Assembly: GCA_964515555.1 (NCBI GenBank)
Contig: CAZEVY010000024.1
Location: forward strand, 1 to 55,716
Length of the DNA: 55,716 nt
Direction: 5' to 3'
Source: CAZEVY01 sp964515555
GTDB lineage: Bacteria > Acidobacteriota > Terriglobia > Bryobacterales > Bryobacteraceae
The notes beneath the pieces were generated by a model. The model was given only the letters and a program-made list of their open reading frames with translations, made no database searches and had not been told where the DNA came from. Positions 9,520 through 17,487 of this stretch are shown here, piece by piece. Each line of letters opens with the position of its first letter. Within the stretch, counting starts at the first letter, position 1. The position numbers were made by a program, and so were the translations under genes.

Positions 9520-9525
9520 AGTATA
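9520..9525 (-). promoter_or_regulatory. -10 TATACT for the cytochrome/monooxygenase operon
   Basis: The hexamer lies 27 nt before the ATG at 9492. The leader of about 20 nt carries a GAGGAGG ribosome site. Confidence 0.4.
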
Positions 9526-9562
9526 AACGGAGGCGGGGGGACGAAGTTCGACTTTCGCGGCC

Positions 9563-10174
9563 TCAAGCCGCCGGCTGTGGGCGTGACTTGGGGAAGCCCT
9601 GGGCGATGCAAATCTCGCGGGCCTGGTAGATATGCCGGCGGTCGTGGGCGGTGACGCTCCAAAAGGCCATTCCGAGATTCAGCTTCAGCAGCGGCAGTCC
9701 GGGCAGCGCACACCGGACCCTGACCAGATCCAGGCCGCTCGCCTGTTTGAGCAGTTCGATCAGCTCGGCGTGCTGAGCGGTGAACTCCGGCATGACCTCG
9801 GCGGCACTCTTGCGTTGGGCGGGGGCGAACTTCTTTGGAGCCTTGAATTTACGCCGGGGCGGAGGCTCGTTGATCCGGAAGAACCAGCGGGACACGACTC
9901 CGTAGCTGTAGGGACCCTCGTCCAGGACACCGTCGCGCCGCCCTGCCGAGACAGCCTCTCTCAGTTTTTCGAAGAACTTCCGATTAACAGCGTTCAAGTG
10001 ATCGAGGCACTGTGCGACGGACCACCGTCCAGGGCCCGGGCTCCAGTTAAACTCTTCATCCGTAATGGCATAGGCGATGCCGTCGGCATCCTGTTGGATG
10101 ACCTTAACCTGGTATATCAGGCGATCCACTTCCGGGTTCAGAGTACTTTCGTGCTCTCGCGGGGGTAAAGGCAT
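9563..10174 (-). CDS. DinB-family (DinB_2-like) protein
   Basis: The 203-residue protein has the four-helix DinB/YfiT pattern. A first helix carries GRWSVAQCLDHLNAVNR, with the first putative metal-site His at about residue 59. HDRRHIYQAREI near the C-terminus supplies further His residues. DinB-fold proteins are metal-dependent thiol transferases or hydrolases, or of unknown role; many are annotated damage-inducible only by history. It appears monocistronic. An AAGATA (minus-strand TATCTT) at 10196-10201 may be its -10. Confidence 0.85.
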   Translation of the reverse strand: MPLPPREHESTLNPEVDRLIYQVKVIQQDADGIAYAITDEEFNWSPGPGRWSVAQCLDHLNAVNRKFFEKLREAVSAGRRDGVLDEGPYSYGVVSRWFFRINEPPPRRKFKAPKKFAPAQRKSAAEVMPEFTAQHAELIELLKQASGLDLVRVRCALPGLPLLKLNLGMAFWSVTAHDRRHIYQAREICIAQGFPKSRPQPAA

Positions 10175-10252
10175 CGGAGCCGACTGTCGAAGACTTAAGA
10201 TAGCACGACCCGATGACGACCGGAACCTCCTGTCGGCCGGGTCGTTGAGGGT

Positions 10253-10432
10253 ATGCAGGTGAAGTCAGCTAAAGCTTTTGAAGGTAATAGCTTATCGTCG
10301 TGTAAGGCAGCCGTTATCCATCTCTTCGGCTACCCCGCCTGCACACGGGCCGAGGCGAACAACTGCCATTGCCCGGAAAGTGCACTTAGTACGATTGCAA
10401 CCGGGAAGTTCAAGGTTACCATTGAGTTCTAG
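10253..10432 (+). CDS. Possible 59-residue Cys-containing small protein
   Basis: An open frame of 60 codons (ATG to TAG) lies in a 277-bp stretch (10175-10451) that is clearly less GC-rich than its neighbours. The product would have four Cys, two of them in NCHCPES. I recognise no family. GAGG lies only 2 nt before the ATG and I see no good -10 at the leaderless spacing. It may be a short acquired gene, a relic or chance. The rest of the interval holds only the candidate promoters of the flanking genes. Confidence 0.25.
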   Translation: MQVKSAKAFEGNSLSSCKAAVIHLFGYPACTRAEANNCHCPESALSTIATGKFKVTIEF

Positions 10433-10451
10433 AGTAGTATAGGCCCAGTCT

Positions 10452-11402
10452 ATGCGCTGTCAGTACTGTCGCAAAAAGATCGGCTGGATCAGACGGTTGA
10501 AGGACCGTGAGTTCTGCTCGGCGGACCACCGCGAGCGGGCCCGGATGCTCCAATCGGCGCGACTGGTGCGCGATGTCGTCGACCTATACGGCGACGAGCC
10601 TTGGCTGGGCGCGCCGGCGCGGCGGCGCCCGTCGATCAGCCCCGGATCGGGCCTGCTGCTGGTCGCATCGTGCGTCCTGCTGCTCATGCTTCTGCCCGGC
10701 GGCTCGCAGCAGCCGCTTCCGCCGCAAAGCTACCTGCCGCCGACGGGTGCGCTCGGAGACCGCATCATGCGAGCGCTGCCCGGAAAGCCGTCGATTTCGA
10801 TTCGTGAGGACTTTCGCCTGGGACTGCGCAATTGGATGTCGCTCGACGAGGTGTCCCGGGCGATGGACGGCTGGAGTTACACCGCGGGCTGGATGAAGCC
10901 GGGCAACATGCGGGTGTGGAAGCCCACGCTTCAGTTGGCCGACTACCAGTTCGAGTTCGAGGGCCAGATCGAAAAGAGGGCCATGAGCTGGGCGTTTCGC
11001 GCGACCGACCAGGGCAACTATTACGGGACCAAATTGGCGACCGCCGCGGAAACGGGCAGCCGCCGTGCCGAGATCGTCCGCATTGTGCGGGTGAACGGGC
11101 AGGAGCACCGGCGGTTGCGGCTGCCGATCCCGCTCGATATTCGCGAGGGCGTGACCTACGTTGTAAAGGTCCGGGTCAAGGGCGATCGGTTCCACACCAT
11201 TGTCGACGGGCAGGTGGTCGATTCCTGGACTGATCGCTCGCTGCGCGCCGGCGGCGTTGGCTTCTACTCCGAGATGGGCGAGAGCGCCGCTCTGCGGTGG
11301 GTGAGCATCTCCGATCGCGAGAGCTTCCTCCAGCGGTTCCTCACACTCTCGTTCCTGTTGGGCCCGGCCGACTTGATGGGCCCCATGCCGCCGCTCTACT
11401 GA
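10452..11402 (+). CDS. Membrane-anchored protein with N-terminal zinc finger and LamG-like domain
   Basis: The 316-residue protein begins with a CxxC...C/H zinc-finger-like element (MRCQYCRKK, then EFCSADHRE). A hydrophobic segment at about 60-80 follows. The region of roughly 110-290 is beta-rich and resembles a concanavalin-like or 3-keto-disaccharide hydrolase domain. The layout suggests a cytoplasmic zinc ribbon, one membrane pass and an outer domain. This N-terminal finger plus C-terminal sandwich architecture recurs in Acidobacteria as hypothetical proteins. The function is unknown. A TATAGG/TAGTAT -10-like sequence ends 8-11 nt before the ATG and there is no clear ribosome site. Confidence 0.7.
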   Translation: MRCQYCRKKIGWIRRLKDREFCSADHRERARMLQSARLVRDVVDLYGDEPWLGAPARRRPSISPGSGLLLVASCVLLLMLLPGGSQQPLPPQSYLPPTGALGDRIMRALPGKPSISIREDFRLGLRNWMSLDEVSRAMDGWSYTAGWMKPGNMRVWKPTLQLADYQFEFEGQIEKRAMSWAFRATDQGNYYGTKLATAAETGSRRAEIVRIVRVNGQEHRRLRLPIPLDIREGVTYVVKVRVKGDRFHTIVDGQVVDSWTDRSLRAGGVGFYSEMGESAALRWVSISDRESFLQRFLTLSFLLGPADLMGPMPPLY

Positions 11403-11472
11403 GGAGCGGCCGCACCGCACCCTTCTCCCGGTCGCTATTGATGGCGTGACCGAAGCTCGCCAGGGCGCAGCT

Positions 11473-11925
11473 TCAGCTCACGCTTCGCGTGATGGCCGTC
11501 GACCGCGTCTGTCGGGTCAACTGCCACGGCTCGCGGAGCTGGCGGATCTCGCGGATCTGGGAGGTGCGGATGACGCCGTGCGTCGGATGCCGGAACTCCA
11601 GGTGCATGCCGCGGCCGACGAAGTGCACCTTGATCATCGACCGGCCCCAGGTGGAGCCGTGCAGGTCGACCATCACGGGTTCGGGGCAATACTCGGGGTG
11701 ACCCAGGATCAGGCCGCGCCCGTTTCCGCAGTTCTCAAGCTCGTAAAAACGGTTGCGCGTCTCGAACTCGAGCACCACCCCGACCGGCAGGTGGTCGAGG
11801 AAGACTCCGCCCTCGACTTCGCTCTGACAGATGTTGCCGTTGATGTCGTCGGACAGGTTGGCGTGAGGCCGGAACGGATTCACCGCCGCCGTATCGCCAT
11901 GGCTCGCTCCCCCGACCTGAGTCAT
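11473..11925 (-). CDS. Conserved hypothetical protein, about 150 residues
   Basis: The reading frame runs from ATG 11925 (residues MTQVGGASHG...) to 11473. The core contains FLDHLPVGVVLEFE, GHPEYCPEPVMVDLHGS and RGMHLEFRHP, a small beta-rich domain that I recall as conserved but unnamed in Acidobacteria. GGGGGTGG lies just before the ATG and AATAAT lies 9 nt upstream. An in-frame TTG at 12012 would extend it, but the extension looks non-coding. It shares its upstream region (11926-12143) with the divergent padR operon. Confidence 0.65.
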   Translation of the reverse strand: MTQVGGASHGDTAAVNPFRPHANLSDDINGNICQSEVEGGVFLDHLPVGVVLEFETRNRFYELENCGNGRGLILGHPEYCPEPVMVDLHGSTWGRSMIKVHFVGRGMHLEFRHPTHGVIRTSQIREIRQLREPWQLTRQTRSTAITRSVS

Positions 11926-12099
11926 GCCACCCCCATTATTCCCTTCCGGCTCCACGGGCGCAAGCGCAAAATGCCGCTTGTACCCCGATATTCCCCCTAC
12001 ACTATAACCCAAATCACATCGAGGACTCGCGGGATTCCGATTCCCCGGCGGGCGGACTGGCCGCCGGGGGGATGCGCTTCAAACTTGTTTCCATTCCCC

Positions 12100-12128
12100 T
12101 TGACCGGAGCGCCATAGTCGCCTAGACT
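12100..12128 (+). promoter_or_regulatory. padR promoter: TTGACC-17-TAGACT
   Basis: TTGACC (12100-12105) and TAGACT (12123-12128) are separated by 17 bp. The predicted start of transcription is near 12135, about 9 nt before the padR ATG and inside the palindrome at 12127-12151. Confidence 0.5.
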
Positions 12129-12151
12129 AGGCATAGATAATCTATGCCTAG
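12127..12151. promoter_or_regulatory. Perfect 12-bp inverted repeat overlapping the padR start: probable PadR operator
   Basis: The arm CTAGGCATAGAT at 12127-12138 is repeated exactly as its reverse complement at 12140-12151 around a single central A. The right arm contains the ATG of padR at 12144-12146. The site covers the predicted +1. PadR proteins are dimeric autorepressors that bind such palindromes, so this is very likely the operator of the padR-ADOP operon. Confidence 0.7.
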
Positions 12152-12476
12152 AGTCGACATGCCTCAAGGAGCGCTCTCGCTTCTGATTCTGCGGGTGCTC
12201 CAACACGCACCATTGCATGGCTACGCGATCGCGCAGCGTATCCGGCATCTCTCGAGTGACGTGTTGAGCGTGGAGGAAGGATCGCTCTACCCGGCGCTCC
12301 AGCGGATCCTGCTCAAGGGCTGGGTGCAGGCCGAGTGGGGGACTTCGGAAACCAACCGCCGCGTCCGGTTCTATCGCCTCACCGCCGCCGGTCGAAAGCA
12401 GCTTCAACGCGAACTCGACGACTACGCGCTCGCCACCGATGCCATCCGGGCCGTGCTCGCCGGAGACGGAGCATGA
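12144..12476 (+). CDS. PadR family transcriptional regulator
   Basis: The 110-residue protein is a short PadR winged-helix regulator. It begins with QGALSLLILRVL, a helix typical of the family, followed by HGYAIAQRI and the wing-forming SLYPALQRI...GWVQAEW. A two-helix C-terminal tail (about 80-110) should mediate dimerisation. It lies directly ahead of two ADOP permease genes, the standard arrangement in Acidobacteria. It probably represses its own operon through the palindrome covering its start. The stop overlaps the next start as ATGA at 12473-12476. Confidence 0.93.
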   Translation: MPRVDMPQGALSLLILRVLQHAPLHGYAIAQRIRHLSSDVLSVEEGSLYPALQRILLKGWVQAEWGTSETNRRVRFYRLTAAGRKQLQRELDDYALATDAIRAVLAGDGA

Positions 12477-14971
12477 GAGCCTTCCTGCGTCGTCTCTGGC
12501 GGATCGCCAACCGCCGCCGGTTCGAGCGCGAGCTGGCCGACGAGATGGCTTTCCATCGCGAGATGTTGGATCGCGAGGGGCGGTCCGATTTCGGGGCCGC
12601 GCTCCGGTTGCGCGAGGAATCGCGGGACGCCTGGGGCTGGACTTGGCTCGACCGGTTGGGCCAGGACCTGAAATATGGCGCGCGTATCCTGCGCCGGGCG
12701 CCTGGATTCACGGGTACCGCCGTGATGGTTCTTGCGCTCGGGATCGGCGTCAACATCTCGGCGTTCCAGCTCCTCAACATGATGGTGTTGAAGCCGCTGC
12801 CGGTGCGCGATCCTCATTCCCTGGTGCGATTCGAGCGCCGCCACCCCGGCGGCCACGCCAGCAATGTCCAAACGCCGGCCATGCTCTTCTATCGCGACAA
12901 CAACACCGTCCTTTCGGCGGTGCTGGCGCATGTCGGAGCCGACCTGCGCTTCGGCGACGATCCCTCCGATCGCCCCTCGGCGCGTTTTGTGACGGGCAAC
13001 TATTTCACCGAGCTGGGAACCAGGCCGGCCTATGGGCGGATGCTGGGTCCGGACGACGAAGCGCCGGGCGCGCCCCTGGTGGTCGTGCTCGACTACAGGT
13101 TCTGGGAGCGGCGACTGGGGTCCGATCCTTCGATCGTCGGGCGCACGGTGAGGCTCAACGGGAAGCCGGTGACGGTGGCGGGCATCGGACCCTACGACCT
13201 GATTACCGTGGAACCGGGCGACTTCGACCTGTGGCTGCCGCTCGCTCAGTACTCCGCGCTCTTCGAAGGCAGCAAGATTCTCACGGATTATTCGACCGGC
13301 GTCGAAATGTACGGCCGCCTCAAGCCGGGTATCAGTCCCGAGGCCGCCGAGGCGGCCCTGAAGCCGCTGGTGGCCGCACAGGCGGCCGCGCAACCGGACC
13401 ATTTCTTCAAGGGCGAGTATCTGGACTCGCTCCCGGGCGGCAGGATCGCGGAAATGAACGAAGGCGCCATTCCGATCATGGCGTTGTCGGGCGGCCTGGT
13501 GCTGCTGGTCCTGGCGGTCGCCTGCGCGAATCTCGGAAGTCTTCTACTGGCGCGCGGCGTGGTGCGTGAGCGCGAGCTGGCCATTCGGGCCGCCGTGGGC
13601 GCGGGACGCGGGCGCGTGGTCCGCCAGCTTCTCACCGAGAGCTTCCTGCTCGCATTGATGGGATCGGCGGCGGGCCTGGCGATGAGCATCGTCGCGGTCA
13701 AGGCGCTTTTCGCGGTTACGGGCACGAGGGTCTTCATGGAACCGTCGGCCGACTGGCGTGTTCTGCTGTTCACCTTCGCGATGGCGGTGGTGGCGTCGGT
13801 GGCGTTCGGCCTGACGCCGGCGCTCCAGATCGCGAGGCAGCGCCATCGGGCGACCCGCGCGCGGCTCGTCATGGTCGCTATGCAGGTGGCGGCGAGCTGC
13901 GTGCTGCTGATCGTGTCGGCGCTGTTGGTGCGCAGCCTGCGCTACGGTCTTTCGATCGACCCCGGGTTCGAATACAAGAACGTGATCGCACTGAATCCGC
14001 AGCTCGAGCTATTCGGCTTCAAGGCCGAGGGCGCGACTGCGTACTGGGATCAGCTCAAGCGCCGCGTCGGCGCGCTGCCCGGTGTGGAGTCGATTAGCCT
14101 GGTGCTGAATCCGCCGCTCGGGGGGCGGAGGTCGGTCGAGAATATGCGCGAAGCGGGGGTGCAGTCGTTCGCCAACTACATCGACCCGGAATACTTCCGA
14201 ACCATGGGAATCCCGATTCTGCGCGGCCGCCTGTTCACGGCCGCCGACCGCGACGCGGTGATCGTCAGCGAATCGCTGGCGGCAAAGCTCTGGCCCAATG
14301 GCGACGCCGTCGGCAAACAGTATCGTCCGGGAAGCCGCAAGACGGTGATCGGCGTGGCCGGCAGCGCGCGGACCATCGCGCTCCGCGACGTGCGGGCCGT
14401 GGAGAGTTATTATCCGGCGCCGCCCGATGAGCTTCCGCAGATGACCTTACTGGTCAGAACGACCGGACCGCCGGCGGCCCTGGTGGAGCCGCTGCGCGCC
14501 GCGGCACAAGGCGTCGACCCACGGGTATCGCCGGGGATCACGCTGCTCGACGCGGCGTTCCGCGACCTCGCGACCGGCGGCGAGGCGGCTGCGATCATCG
14601 TCGGGTCGCTCGGGTTGATTGCGCTGGCGCTGGCGACGATCGGCATCGCCGGGCTGATCGCTTTCGTGGTGGCGCAGCGGACGCGCGAGATCGGCGTGCG
14701 GCTGGCGCTGGGAGCCGGTCCGGCGGACGTGCTGGGAGCGGTGCTCGGGCAATTGCTGCGCCCGGTGCTGTGGGGCGCGGCCTTCGGCATGGCGGGCGCC
14801 TTCGGGCTCTCGATGGTGCTGCGCCGCGAGCTGTACGGCCTCAGCTCGATCGACCCGGTCAGCTATGGTAGCGCGCTCACGCTGTTCGTCGTGGTCGCCG
14901 GGGGGACCGGGTTGCTGCCCGCGAGCCGGGCGCTGCGGGTGGCCCCAAGCGAAGCGCTGCGGCACGAGTAA
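12473..14971 (+). CDS. ADOP-type MacB/FtsX permease, full length
   Basis: The 832-residue protein has the N-terminal ADOP prefix helix region (about residues 1-62, with RFERELADEMAFHRE). Two MacB_PCD/FtsX pairs follow: periplasmic core domains at roughly 85-300 and 480-680, and FtsX segments at roughly 370-460 and 705-830. Acidobacterial ADOPs are duplicated, orphan permeases without an adjacent ATPase; none is encoded here either. Their transport role is unproven; MacB homologues export macrolides, toxins or lipoproteins. The start ATG overlaps the padR TGA (ATGA), so translation is coupled. Confidence 0.92.
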   Translation: MRAFLRRLWRIANRRRFERELADEMAFHREMLDREGRSDFGAALRLREESRDAWGWTWLDRLGQDLKYGARILRRAPGFTGTAVMVLALGIGVNISAFQLLNMMVLKPLPVRDPHSLVRFERRHPGGHASNVQTPAMLFYRDNNTVLSAVLAHVGADLRFGDDPSDRPSARFVTGNYFTELGTRPAYGRMLGPDDEAPGAPLVVVLDYRFWERRLGSDPSIVGRTVRLNGKPVTVAGIGPYDLITVEPGDFDLWLPLAQYSALFEGSKILTDYSTGVEMYGRLKPGISPEAAEAALKPLVAAQAAAQPDHFFKGEYLDSLPGGRIAEMNEGAIPIMALSGGLVLLVLAVACANLGSLLLARGVVRERELAIRAAVGAGRGRVVRQLLTESFLLALMGSAAGLAMSIVAVKALFAVTGTRVFMEPSADWRVLLFTFAMAVVASVAFGLTPALQIARQRHRATRARLVMVAMQVAASCVLLIVSALLVRSLRYGLSIDPGFEYKNVIALNPQLELFGFKAEGATAYWDQLKRRVGALPGVESISLVLNPPLGGRRSVENMREAGVQSFANYIDPEYFRTMGIPILRGRLFTAADRDAVIVSESLAAKLWPNGDAVGKQYRPGSRKTVIGVAGSARTIALRDVRAVESYYPAPPDELPQMTLLVRTTGPPAALVEPLRAAAQGVDPRVSPGITLLDAAFRDLATGGEAAAIIVGSLGLIALALATIGIAGLIAFVVAQRTREIGVRLALGAGPADVLGAVLGQLLRPVLWGAAFGMAGAFGLSMVLRRELYGLSSIDPVSYGSALTLFVVVAGGTGLLPASRALRVAPSEALRHE

Positions 14972-15034
14972 AAAAACCGGCTCCGCTCCAGAAAAACCGA
15001 TCAACCGGACGCCCGATTTGCGTCTCCCCTCCAT

Positions 15035-17449
15035 ATGGCCTGGTTTCAAGACACCCGCTACGCCGTCCGGCTGGTCCGCCGCAATCCCTGGTTCTCTTCG
15101 GCAATCATCGTCATGCTCGCGCTGGGGATCGGCGTGAACACCACCATTTTCTCGCTGGTCAACGCCGTCCTCTATAAGCCGCTGCCATTCCCCGGCGGCG
15201 AGCGCCTGGTGACAGTGCAGGGACGGAACCTCACCCGGGGCGAGAACGAAATGGGCGTGTCCTATCCCGACTACCGCGAGTTTCGCCAGAACGCGAAGGC
15301 GTTCGACCGTCTGGAGGCGTTCTACCGCGAGGGATTCCGGATCAGCGAGCGCGGCCTCACCCCTGAGAGCTTTCGCGGCGGACGCGTTACGGCGGGACTC
15401 TTCTCAATGCTGCAAACCCAGCCGGTGCTCGGGCGCGCCTTCAACGACGGCGACCAGAAACCCGGCGCCGAAGCGGTGGTGCTCTTAGGCCACGGCGTCT
15501 GGAAGGACCGCTATGGCGCCAGGCGCGACATACTGGGCCGCGCGGTGCGAATCAACGATAAGCCGGCGGTGGTCATCGGCGTCATGCCCGAAGGCCTCAA
15601 GTTTCCCAACAACGAAGACCTGTGGATGCCGATCGTCCCCGATGAAGCCCTGGAGCGGCGTACCCGGCGCCCGCTGATGATGATCGGGATGGTTCGCCCG
15701 GGGATCGGACTCGCCGAGGCCAACGCGGAGGTGAGCGGCATCGCCGCGCGCATCGCCAAGGAATACCCGGCGGACAACAAGGACATCGGCGCCATCGTGC
15801 GAACTTTCCACCAGACCTTCAACGGCGGGCCGATCCGGCTGGTGTTCCTGCTGATGTTGGGCGCGGTCGGCTTCGTGCTGGCGATCGCCTGCGCCAACGT
15901 GGCGAACATGCTGCTCTCGCGAGCCGTGGCTCGAAAGCGTGAGATTTCGATTCGCGCGGCCATGGGCGCCAGCCGATGGCGCGTCATCCGGCAGTTGCTG
16001 ATCGAGAGCGTCCTGCTGTCGGTCGCCGGCGGACTGATCGGACTGGCGCTGGCCACCTGGGGCGTGAAGGCGTTCAACCTGGCGGTCGCCAACGTCGGCA
16101 AGCCCTACTGGATCGACTTCTCGATGAACTACACGGTCTTCCTCTACTTCGCCGCGCTCAGCATCGCCTCGGGTCTGCTGTTCGGCCTGGCGCCGGCTTT
16201 CCGCGCCTCTCGGGTCGACCTGAACGAGACTCTCAAGGACGGGGCGCGATCCTCGGGCGGCAGCCGCGCGGGCTGGCTCTCGGGCGCGCTCGTGGTCTTA
16301 CAGTTCACACTGGCGGTCGTGCTGCTCTCCGGAGCGGGCCTGATGATGCGCAGCTTTCAGGTTCACCAGGGCCGGCACTCCGGAGTCCCCGCCGAACAGA
16401 TCCTAACCGGCCGCATCGGGCTGCCCGAGGCCCGGTACCCGAAGCCCGAGGAACGATCCCGCTTTATGGAGCGGCTCCTCGACCGGCTTTCCGCCATTCC
16501 GGGCGCAGATGGAGTCGCGTTGTCGACGAACCCCCCAGGCATGGGCTACATGGGTTGGCGCTTCGAGGTCGAAGGCAAGCGCATCGCCGAGGCCGAGAAG
16601 CGGCCCGCCGCCGGCGTGGTGGTCGTCTCGCCCGGCTATTTCCAGACGATCGGCGTACCCGTTCTGCGCGGGCGCGAATTCACCGAAACCGATGGGACGG
16701 CCGGCAGGGAATCCGTGGTCATCAGTCAGCGCTTCGCCTCGACCCACTGGCCGGGGGCGAACCCTCTCGGCGAGCGAGTCTACTTCTATCGCGACAACGC
16801 CCTGCAGGTGCGGGCGACGGTCGTGGGCGTCGTGCCCGATCTGGTCCAGAACGACGCCATCACGCAGGCCCCCGACCCGCTGGCCTTCCTGCCCTATCGC
16901 CAGCAAGGTACCGGGTTCGGAGCGATCCTCATCCGGACGGCCGGATCGCCTTCGGCGCTGGCCCCCGAGATGCGCCGTGCGGTCATCGAACTCGACGAAG
17001 ACCTGGCGGTGTCGAACGTCATCACCCTGGCCGAGGAGTTCGCGCGCGGGCGCTGGCACCTGCGGGTCTTCGGCACGCTATTCTCGATCTTCGCCGCGAT
17101 CGCGCTGGTGATGGCTGCCGTGGGACTCTACGCGGTGATGGCCCACGCGGCGGCGCGGCGGACGCAGGAGATCGGCCTGCGCATGGCGCTGGGCGCGACG
17201 CTGGCGAGCATCGTGCGCCTGGTGCTGGGCCGCGGCCTGCGGCAGCTGGCGATCGGCATGGCGCTCGGCCTGGCGTCGGCGCTGGCCGTGACGCAGCTGA
17301 TGACGCGCATCATTCTTGTGTCGCCGCGCGACCCGGCGACGTTCGCGATCGTCGTCGGCGTGCTGGGCTGTGCGGGCCTGCTCGCCTGCTGGCTGCCGGC
17401 TCGCCGGGCGGCGCGGCTGGACCCGGTGAAGGCGCTGCGCTACGAATAG
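15035..17449 (+). CDS. ADOP-type MacB/FtsX permease lacking the prefix domain
   Basis: The 804-residue protein starts directly with WFQDTRYAVRLVRRNPWF, the linker that follows the prefix domain in full ADOPs. Two MacB_PCD/FtsX pairs are present, including RKREISIRAAMGASRWRV and a closing FtsX unit with RRTQEIGLRMALGA. It lies 63 nt after the first ADOP, with no promoter visible between them, so it is probably cotranscribed and PadR-controlled. It is clearly divergent from the first copy, not a recent duplicate. Confidence 0.92.
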   Translation: MAWFQDTRYAVRLVRRNPWFSSAIIVMLALGIGVNTTIFSLVNAVLYKPLPFPGGERLVTVQGRNLTRGENEMGVSYPDYREFRQNAKAFDRLEAFYREGFRISERGLTPESFRGGRVTAGLFSMLQTQPVLGRAFNDGDQKPGAEAVVLLGHGVWKDRYGARRDILGRAVRINDKPAVVIGVMPEGLKFPNNEDLWMPIVPDEALERRTRRPLMMIGMVRPGIGLAEANAEVSGIAARIAKEYPADNKDIGAIVRTFHQTFNGGPIRLVFLLMLGAVGFVLAIACANVANMLLSRAVARKREISIRAAMGASRWRVIRQLLIESVLLSVAGGLIGLALATWGVKAFNLAVANVGKPYWIDFSMNYTVFLYFAALSIASGLLFGLAPAFRASRVDLNETLKDGARSSGGSRAGWLSGALVVLQFTLAVVLLSGAGLMMRSFQVHQGRHSGVPAEQILTGRIGLPEARYPKPEERSRFMERLLDRLSAIPGADGVALSTNPPGMGYMGWRFEVEGKRIAEAEKRPAAGVVVVSPGYFQTIGVPVLRGREFTETDGTAGRESVVISQRFASTHWPGANPLGERVYFYRDNALQVRATVVGVVPDLVQNDAITQAPDPLAFLPYRQQGTGFGAILIRTAGSPSALAPEMRRAVIELDEDLAVSNVITLAEEFARGRWHLRVFGTLFSIFAAIALVMAAVGLYAVMAHAAARRTQEIGLRMALGATLASIVRLVLGRGLRQLAIGMALGLASALAVTQLMTRIILVSPRDPATFAIVVGVLGCAGLLACWLPARRAARLDPVKALRYE

Positions 17450-17474
17450 GGCGGCGCGTGCGCCTGGGGCCATG

Positions 17475-17480
17475 TAAAAT
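17475..17480 (+). promoter_or_regulatory. -10 TAAAAT for the secreted metalloprotease
   Basis: The hexamer ends 7 nt before ATG 17488. It overlaps the alternative ATG at 17479, which argues against that start. Confidence 0.45.
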
Positions 17481-17487
17481 GGACCCC

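Noticed and set aside
9557..9571. GCGGC/GCCGC hairpin at the end of the DinB gene
   Set aside because: The 5-bp stem includes the stop codon and has no T tract. Such stems are expected by chance at this GC content.
11926..12012. TTG-initiated extension of the hypothetical gene at 11473
   Set aside because: It adds a low-complexity segment without family similarity and has no promoter at the usual spacing. ATG 11925 has a purine-rich site.
15976..17487. Apparent fusion of an ADOP region to the metalloprotease (1356-codon open frame)
   Set aside because: This part is the +1 shadow of the second ADOP gene. The metalloprotease has its own signal peptide and TAAAAT promoter at 17475.
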